NCBI RefSeq assembly: GCF_003051005.1
Contig: NZ_QAOW01000005.1
Coordinates: forward strand, 124,001 to 188,000
Length of the DNA stretch: 64,000 nt
Source: Rhodococcus sp. OK519
Lineage (GTDB): Bacteria; Actinomycetota; Actinomycetes; Mycobacteriales; Mycobacteriaceae
Direction: 5' to 3'
Of this stretch, positions 56,662-64,000 are shown piece after piece. The notes beneath the pieces were generated by a model. It was not told the DNA's origin. It made no database searches and saw only the letters and a program-made list of their open reading frames with translations. The translations under genes and the position numbers were made by a program. Within the stretch, counting starts at the first letter, position 1. Each line of letters opens with the position of its first letter.

Positions 56662-57534
56662 ATGAACGAACTGGCCGAATGGGACATCGTCACCGGAGTC
56701 GGCATCACCGCGCTGGGGGTCGCGGCGGGCCGCGCGATGGAGACCCGACGGGAGGGTGCGCTGGTCTCGGATCCGTACGCGGAGGCTTTCGTCGAGGCGG
56801 CCGCGCCGCCCGTACCGATGCCGACACGGCTCGAGGATGCCGACGATCGTGAGATTCCGTGGCGTTCGATGGCTGACTACATGGGAGTGCGCTCGCGCTA
56901 CTTCGACGACTTCTTCGCCGCCGCGAACCTGGCGGGGATCGGGCAGGTGGTGCTGCTCGCGGCGGGTCTCGACGCGCGCGCGTACCGACTGGAGTGGCCG
57001 GACGGAACCACCGTGTACGAGCTGGACGCGCCGAAGGTGCTCTCGTTCAAGGACGACGTGCTGACGGCTGCGAACGCGCAGCCGCGCGCCGATCGCCGTG
57101 TAGTGGCGGTGGATCTTCGCGAGGAGTGGCCGGTGCCGTTGCAGGAGAAGGGCTTCGATCGATCCACGCCGTCGGCGTGGCTGGCGGAGGGACTGCTCCC
57201 GTTCCTCCCGAACGCGGCGAAGGAGAGACTGTGCCGCTTCGTCACCGACCTGTCCGCACCCGGTAGCCGCTTCGAGGTGGAGCACATCGACGACGTGCGC
57301 GCAATGATGCAGGAGGAGTCGACGCAGCGCGCACGCGACCTCTTCGGCGTCGACATCGAGTCGCTGTGGCCGGACGACGGCGAGTTCGACCCTGCCGCAT
57401 GGCTGGCGGACCACGGCTGGGACGTCGAGGCGGTGCGCTCGGCCGACGTCGCGCTGCGATTCGGACGCACCCTCGAGAGCCCGAACGGGGACCCCGCGCG
57501 ATCGAGCATGTTCATCACCGCGATACGCCGGTGA
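56662..57534 (+). CDS. SAM-dependent methyltransferase (TIGR00027, PPM/leucine carboxyl type)
   Basis: 290 residues. WDIVTGVGITALGVAAGRAME, SDPYAEAF, the VLLAAGLDARAYRLEWPDGT motif and TVYELDAPKVLSFKD are hallmarks of the mycobacterial putative O-methyltransferase family, whose substrate is unknown. The VAVDLREEW and SAWLAEGLLPFLP segments follow. ATG 56662 with GACGGG upstream. Stands alone between the sulfatase and dapB. Confidence 0.93.
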   Translation: MNELAEWDIVTGVGITALGVAAGRAMETRREGALVSDPYAEAFVEAAAPPVPMPTRLEDADDREIPWRSMADYMGVRSRYFDDFFAAANLAGIGQVVLLAAGLDARAYRLEWPDGTTVYELDAPKVLSFKDDVLTAANAQPRADRRVVAVDLREEWPVPLQEKGFDRSTPSAWLAEGLLPFLPNAAKERLCRFVTDLSAPGSRFEVEHIDDVRAMMQEESTQRARDLFGVDIESLWPDDGEFDPAAWLADHGWDVEAVRSADVALRFGRTLESPNGDPARSSMFITAIRR

Positions 57535-57573
57535 TCGCCGAACGTCGGATGAGTGCCGTCGATGCGTGCACCG

Positions 57574-58850
<1,277 letters not shown>

Positions 58851-58855
58851 CCGCG

Positions 58856-59341
58856 ATGGTCGACGGTCCGCCGGAGAAGGCAGGGAAGACCCTGCTGGTC
58901 GTGCACCACACGTCCTCTCCGGCGACCCGCGAACTTCTCGAGTCGGTGCTCGCCGGTGCTCACGACCCCGACATCGCCGGTGTCACGGTGCGGTCCGTGC
59001 CCGCGCTGCATGCGACCGCCGTCGACGTGCTCGGGGCCGACGGCTACGTCTTCGGGACGTCCGCCAACTTCGGATACATGTCGGGCGCGCTCAAGCACTT
59101 CTTCGACACCGTCTACTACCCGTGCCTCGACACGGTCGCAGGCCGGCCGTTCGGGCTGTGGGTGCACGGCAACAACGACACCGCGGGTGCGGTGAAATCC
59201 GTGCAGAAGATCGTCACCGGACTGGAATTGGTGCAGGCCGCGGAGATCGTCGAGATCACCGGGCCGATCGACGCCGCAGTCCGCGAGCGGTGCTACGAAC
59301 TGGGCGCGACGGTCGCTGTGACCGTCGCCGGCGATCTCTGA
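58856..59341 (+). CDS. Flavodoxin-like NAD(P)H-dependent oxidoreductase (Rv2771c-like)
   Basis: 161 residues, flavodoxin fold: KTLLVVHHTSSPATRELLES forms the first strand and phosphate loop, GADGYVFGTSANFGYMSGAL the FMN loop and FGLWVHGNNDTAGA another. Last gene of the dapB transcription unit. The ATG is preceded by GGAGGCCTGACCGCG. It converges with the DUF3105 gene, 7 nt apart. Substrate unknown. Confidence 0.86.
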   Translation: MVDGPPEKAGKTLLVVHHTSSPATRELLESVLAGAHDPDIAGVTVRSVPALHATAVDVLGADGYVFGTSANFGYMSGALKHFFDTVYYPCLDTVAGRPFGLWVHGNNDTAGAVKSVQKIVTGLELVQAAEIVEITGPIDAAVRERCYELGATVAVTVAGDL

Positions 59342-59348
59342 TCCGGTA

Positions 59349-60008
59349 TCAGTTCATCGGCACCGTGTTCGGGTCGGATCGGTCCGGCGGCCCGGGCTGG
59401 AACGGTGGAGGATTCTCGGCGTCGAAGACGTCGGGCAGCGTGGCACACGTGGCACCCGGCTCGGGAAACGTGTTGCGGTTCAAGCGAAGCGCATTGACGA
59501 ACTGATCGATCCGGGCGTCCAGCGGCCCGTCCACCACCAGTTGGTGCCCCCAGGACTGCAGTGAGATCGGAACGGACAGACCGGGATACGGCGACATCAT
59601 CAGGTACGGCTGTCCCTCCACCCGGTCGACGAGTCCGTCGAGCGCCGCGCCGGTGACGAGCGTGGGGTCGTACGTGATCCACACCGCGCCGTGCTCGAGG
59701 GAGTGCACGGCGTTCTCGCTGCGAATCGGCTTGTCGTACACCGTTCCCGTGCAGGACGCCCACACCGCGTCGTGCGGACCGCCGAACGGGGGAGTGCGGT
59801 CGTACGCCACCCGCTGGGTCTCGCGGACGTGGAGCCCGGCCGGATACTCGATGACCGTGATGCCCTCGATCCCGAGCGACGGGTCGGGATTGGCGGTCGA
59901 CGGTGCGAACGGATCCGCGACCGCGGAACCCTCGACAGTGCTGCCGCACCCGGCGGCGACGAGCATGAGTGCGCCTGCCAGCGGCGCGGCCCGCAGGAAC
60001 GTTCGCAC
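59349..60008 (-). CDS. DUF3105 lipoprotein
   Basis: 219 residues. The signal ends at lipobox LVAAGC (Cys21). The mature part carries the DUF3105 core: VHSLEHGAVWITYDPTL with conserved His residues, and QPYLMMSPYPGL. DUF3105 proteins are extracytoplasmic and of unknown function. GTG start 10 nt after the SRPBCC stop; the two are co-transcribed. Confidence 0.88.
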   Translation of the reverse strand: MRTFLRAAPLAGALMLVAAGCGSTVEGSAVADPFAPSTANPDPSLGIEGITVIEYPAGLHVRETQRVAYDRTPPFGGPHDAVWASCTGTVYDKPIRSENAVHSLEHGAVWITYDPTLVTGAALDGLVDRVEGQPYLMMSPYPGLSVPISLQSWGHQLVVDGPLDARIDQFVNALRLNRNTFPEPGATCATLPDVFDAENPPPFQPGPPDRSDPNTVPMN

Positions 60009-60018
60009 GTGTGCCGGC

Positions 60019-60453
60019 CTACTTGCCGTCGACGAACTTGGTGAGACCCGCGCTGGCGGTCTCGAGGGCCATCTTCTGGGCCTTCTTCAACAGGAAACCG
60101 GGCAGCGGGATCTTGGGATCGACGGTGAGCGCGAACTTCACGAGCGTGCCGTCGCCCTTGGGTGTGAGGGTGTAGGAGCCGTCCTGGCTGTTCTGCTGGG
60201 TGCTCTCGACGAGGGTCCAGGACATGCTGGTGTCGCCGTCCCACGAGTAGTCGACGACCTGCTCGTCGTTGATACCCATGATCGACACCGTCATCCGCAC
60301 GCGATTGACGCGGCCGTCCGGGTGGGTGCTCTCGACGATGACCTTCTTGTGAGCGGACGACCATTCGGGCAGGCGGTCGACAGCGGCGATAGCCGCCATC
60401 ACATCGGCCGGCGCGGCCCTGACCTCGAATTCCTTTGCCCCGGAAACAGCCAT
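60019..60453 (-). CDS. SRPBCC (START/polyketide cyclase-like) protein
   Basis: 144 residues. EVRAAPADVMAAIAAVDRLP and the strand YSWDGDTSMSWTLVESTQQN match the helix-grip SRPBCC fold, which binds hydrophobic ligands. ATG 60453 is chosen with GGAG upstream; GTG 60462 would add three residues. Ligand unknown. Operon partner of the DUF3105 lipoprotein. Confidence 0.86.
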   Translation of the reverse strand: MAVSGAKEFEVRAAPADVMAAIAAVDRLPEWSSAHKKVIVESTHPDGRVNRVRMTVSIMGINDEQVVDYSWDGDTSMSWTLVESTQQNSQDGSYTLTPKGDGTLVKFALTVDPKIPLPGFLLKKAQKMALETASAGLTKFVDGK

Positions 60454-60567
60454 GCTCTCCACTCCTCAACCCCGTGAAAACACCGAACGACGAGACGCAA
60501 TTAGACCATTACCGGGGGTGGGATTCCGGCAGGTGACGATCGGCAGCGCCGAACGTCGTCGGCGCGT

Positions 60568-61050
60568 TCACCGATCGTCGTCGGGGCGGCTCCGGCGCAT
60601 CTGGTCGCGCAAGGCGCCCTGGACGGCCTGGGAGACCCAGGAGTTGAGCGACATCCCGTCCTGCACTGCGGCCTCCTCGGCGCGGGACTTGATCTGATCG
60701 ACCAGGCGCAGGGTGACCCTGCTGATGTCGCCGGTCATGTCTTCGAGGGTGCGAAAGGCATCCGAGGGGTCACTCGGCCGCTCGGCGTTCGCGGAATCGC
60801 GGTCGGGCCGGCGCCTCGCCGACTCGACCTTGACGTCGGTGCCGTCGAACCGCACATGGAGGGTCCGGTCGCCCATTTCCTCCGACGCCTCGCGGGCGAG
60901 GTCGGACAATGCCGACACCAGCATCAGCTGTGCCGAGCGTTCCATCGCCGCCGCGAGGGCCTGAGCGATCCGCTGGGTCTGTTCGTCCCCGAGCGCGGCG
61001 GCGGCGGTGAGGTCGTCGCGCAGGCGGGCCGTGTACTCGGTGAGATCCAT
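60568..61050 (-). CDS. Ribbon-helix-helix / HicB-like antitoxin-type protein, orphan
   Basis: 160 residues. N-terminal ~65 residues are helical; a linker follows (residues ~75-105). The C-terminal part, ISRVTLRLVDQIKSRAEEAA then DGMSLNSWVSQAVQGALRDQ, is a ribbon-helix-helix DNA-binding motif as in HicB/Arc proteins. No HicA-like or other toxin is adjacent, so it is a lone repressor or an antitoxin whose partner is lost. A perfect palindrome directly precedes its start codon, suggesting autoregulation. Confidence 0.78.
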   Translation of the reverse strand: MDLTEYTARLRDDLTAAAALGDEQTQRIAQALAAAMERSAQLMLVSALSDLAREASEEMGDRTLHVRFDGTDVKVESARRRPDRDSANAERPSDPSDAFRTLEDMTGDISRVTLRLVDQIKSRAEEAAVQDGMSLNSWVSQAVQGALRDQMRRSRPDDDR

Positions 61051-61067
61051 GACGCCATCATGGCGTC
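61051..61067 (-). promoter_or_regulatory. Palindromic operator before the RHH gene
   Basis: GACGCCATCATGGCGTC is a perfect 8-1-8 palindrome abutting the ATG. Part-copies (ATGTCATGTCA, ATGGCGTCAT) continue to 61112. There is no ribosome-binding site in it. Likely target of the RHH protein itself. Confidence 0.55.
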
Positions 61068-61109
61068 GCGCGTGATGTCATGTCAACGGCGTTTGATGTC
61101 GGCATGGCG

Positions 61110-61901
61110 TCATTCGAGCATCGTCGCCTTGATCGCCGCGACGTCCTGGTCGGTCAGTCCCAGGCCCCAGCGCACGTACCCGTCGAAGCTGCCGTACCGC
61201 TCGTCGGCGGCGCGGAAGGACGTATCGAGCAGCGACAGGGACACGCCGTCGATCGGATCGGTCTCGCTGGTGTTCCGGTAGTAGTTGCTCAGGAGATAGT
61301 CGGCATTCACCGTCGCGCGGTCCACACCGAGGAGCGTCAACAGCACCGCCGTCGTCCAGCCTGTGCGGTCCTTGCCCGCGCTGCAGTGGTAGAGCACGGA
61401 GCCGCCCGAGTGGGTGATGTCGCGGACGTCCTTGAACACCGCCGCGAACCCGGTGTTCGCGCTCGGTCCGAACACGAAGTCGCGGTACGCCGCCGGCAGG
61501 TCGACCAGCGTCGTCAAGGGAGAACCGCCCAGGACGTCGTCGACGTTGTAGGTCGCGCCGGCCGGGACCCGATCGGGCAGGGCGGTGCGCTCGAGAACGG
61601 TCCGCAGGTCGTCGACCTCGCGCACACGCAGGCGCTCGAGCGTGGCCAGATCTGCGGGCGTCACACGGTCGAGTGCGTCCGAGCGGAACACGAGACCAGT
61701 TCGGACGGTTCGGCCGTCCGAGGTGGTGTAGCCGCCGACATCGCGGGCGTTCGGCGCGCCTTCCAGATGCAGGGACCGATCGGCGATCGTCAGATCGGTG
61801 ACCGGTGCGGCGGCGGTCACCGCCGGACCGCCCAACGTGAGTGCGATGGTCGCGGCGAGCGCGGCGATGGTCCGGCGCAGGAGGGATTGTGAGGGTGCCA
61901 C
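61110..61901 (-). CDS. Secreted tyrosine-protein phosphatase (PtpB type)
   Basis: 263 residues. Signal peptide of about 31 residues (RRTIAALAATIALTLGGPAV...). Active-site loop HCSAGKDRTG (Cys173), with DALDRVTPADLATLERLRVR and DLRT preceding, the PtpB-like layout. M. tuberculosis PtpB is secreted and hits host signalling, but this protein carries its own signal peptide, so its place and substrate are unknown. GTG 61901 after GGAGACCCGACC; longer in-frame extension does not show an export signal. Confidence 0.88.
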   Translation of the reverse strand: MAPSQSLLRRTIAALAATIALTLGGPAVTAAAPVTDLTIADRSLHLEGAPNARDVGGYTTSDGRTVRTGLVFRSDALDRVTPADLATLERLRVREVDDLRTVLERTALPDRVPAGATYNVDDVLGGSPLTTLVDLPAAYRDFVFGPSANTGFAAVFKDVRDITHSGGSVLYHCSAGKDRTGWTTAVLLTLLGVDRATVNADYLLSNYYRNTSETDPIDGVSLSLLDTSFRAADERYGSFDGYVRWGLGLTDQDVAAIKATMLE

Positions 61902-62027
61902 GGTCGGGTCTCCGATCGGTGCGGCGAAGGGGTCCTTTCGAGTCGTACACCGACCGGGTGCCCCGGCGGTGACGTTCCGATGAATCCCGCGGCCGTGCGC
62001 GTGATCGGCCCCGGTCACGGCGAGGGT

Positions 62028-62033
62028 TAAGGT
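62028..62033 (+). promoter_or_regulatory. Predicted -10 of thyX
   Basis: TAAGGT 40 nt before the thyX GTG, with a short leader holding GGAGGA. -35 unclear. Confidence 0.4.
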
Positions 62034-62072
62034 GCGGTCGACAAGGTGCGCGACGATCCCGGAGGAAGTGCA

Positions 62073-62825
62073 GTGCCCAACGCGGTGTCCCTGAAGGTCC
62101 AACTCGTCGCGAAGACCGAGTTCTTTCCGCCCGCCGACGTCCCGTGGGAGACCGATGCCGATGGCGGCGAGGCGCTCGCCGAGTTCGCCGGCCGCGCCTG
62201 CTATCAGAGCTGGTCCAAGCCGAACCCGCGTACCGCCACCAATGCGGGATACCTGCGGCACCTGCTCGAGGTGGGGCACTTGTCGGTACTCGAACACGGC
62301 AGCGTCAGCTTCTACATCAGCGGTATCTCGCGCTCGTGCACGCACGAGCTGATTCGGCACCGGCACTTCTCGTACTCGCAGCTCTCGCAGCGGTTCGTCC
62401 GCGAGAACGATGCCAACGTCGTCGTCCCTCCGGCCGTCGCCGGGGACGCCCACCTCGAGGAGCTGTTCGCGAAGGCCACCGCGGCGAGCCGCGACGCGTA
62501 CGCGGAACTGCTCGGTGCGCTCGAGGAAAAGCTCGCCGACGAGCCCAACGGGCCCGTGCGCAACAAGCAGGCGCGTCAGGCGGCGCGCTCGGTGCTGCCG
62601 AACGCCACGGAGACCCGCGTCGTGGTCACCGGCAACTATCGCGCCTGGCGCCATTTCGTCGAAATGCGGGCAACCGAGCACGCCGACGTGGAGATCCGTC
62701 AGGTCGCTATCGAGTGCCTGCGGCAGCTGCAGGCGGCAGCTCCGAATGTGTTCGGCGACTTCGAAATCGTGACGTTGCCCGACGGTTCCGAGGTGGCGAC
62801 GAGCGAGTTCGCCGCGGTGCTCTGA
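62073..62825 (+). CDS. thyX: Flavin-dependent thymidylate synthase
   Basis: 250 residues. Makes dTMP from dUMP using FAD and methylene-tetrahydrofolate. The signature RHRxxSxxxxS is present as [11 protein letters not shown] (95-105); others are [16 protein letters not shown] and the [12 protein letters not shown]-like [23 protein letters not shown] 62073 with GGAGGA 6 nt upstream; the ORF read from 62046 is longer and lacks this. In M. tuberculosis thyX-dapA-Rv2752c is the same order. Confidence 0.97.
   Translation: MPNAVSLKVQLVAKTEFFPPADVPWETDADGGEALAEFAGRACYQSWSKPNPRTATNAGYLRHLLEVGHLSVLEHGSVSFYISGISRSCTHELIRHRHFSYSQLSQRFVRENDANVVVPPAVAGDAHLEELFAKATAASRDAYAELLGALEEKLADEPNGPVRNKQARQAARSVLPNATETRVVVTGNYRAWRHFVEMRATEHADVEIRQVAIECLRQLQAAAPNVFGDFEIVTLPDGSEVATSEFAAVL

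Positions 62826-64000
<1,175 letters not shown>

Overview
This 64 kb window is a chromosomal segment of a high-GC actinobacterium, most likely a Rhodococcus or a close relative in the Nocardiaceae. This rests on codon use, frequent GTG starts, and gene order matching the Mycobacterium tuberculosis regions Rv2850c-Rv2836c, Rv2795c-Rv2782c, Rv2773c-Rv2771c and Rv2754c-Rv2752c. The synteny is recalled from knowledge of that genome, not computed here. I see no rRNA, tRNA, CRISPR array, phage or insertion sequence.

Layout. (1) 1-6.2 kb: the 3' end of a chelatase-like vWA gene, then cobO, cobB, a CobE-like gene and cysG (corrinoid and siroheme synthesis), then the efflux gene efpA. (2) 6.2-11.4 kb: an accessory stretch between efpA and proS. 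It holds a DMT-transporter remnant, yaaA, and two neighbouring secreted, membrane-anchored proteins built from three and four copies of one ~108-residue Cys-pair domain, each preceded by an IdeR/DtxR-like site. (3) 11.5-18.1 kb: proS, a large palindrome, an acyl-CoA dehydrogenase, a divergent WYL regulator/hydrolase pair, a secreted YdcF-like protein and a receiver-domain protein. (4) 18.4-34.1 kb: the full nuoA-N operon for respiratory complex I, with nuoE and nuoF fused in one frame, closed by a strong hairpin. (5) 34.1-36.1 kb: a 50-residue Gly-rich peptide, a SnoaL-like protein, and two overlapping ferritin-like genes, all on the minus strand.

(6) 36.3-50 kb: the translation cluster rimP-nusA-ylxR-infB-(DUF503)-rbfA-nrnA-dinF, then pptH/pptT (opposing 4'-phosphopantetheine hydrolase and transferase, overlapping by 4 nt), truB, a small secreted protein and mntR (minus), ribF and rpsO. 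(7) 50-64 kb: pnp, an M16 protease, an arylsulfatase, a methyltransferase, dapB with two small followers, a DUF3105 lipoprotein, an SRPBCC protein, an orphan ribbon-helix-helix protein with a palindromic operator, a secreted PtpB-type phosphatase, thyX, dapA and the start of what should be RNase J.

How the genes work together: most are housekeeping genes in tightly overlapping operons (ATGA, GTGA and TTGA junctions). Seven monocistronic or operon-leading genes carry a TANNNT hexamer 7-8 nt before the start codon, the signature of leaderless transcripts, and this fixes several starts. The most unusual material is the iron-box-associated repeat-protein pair, the NuoE-NuoF fusion, the 50-residue peptide by the nuo terminator, and the orphan RHH protein.
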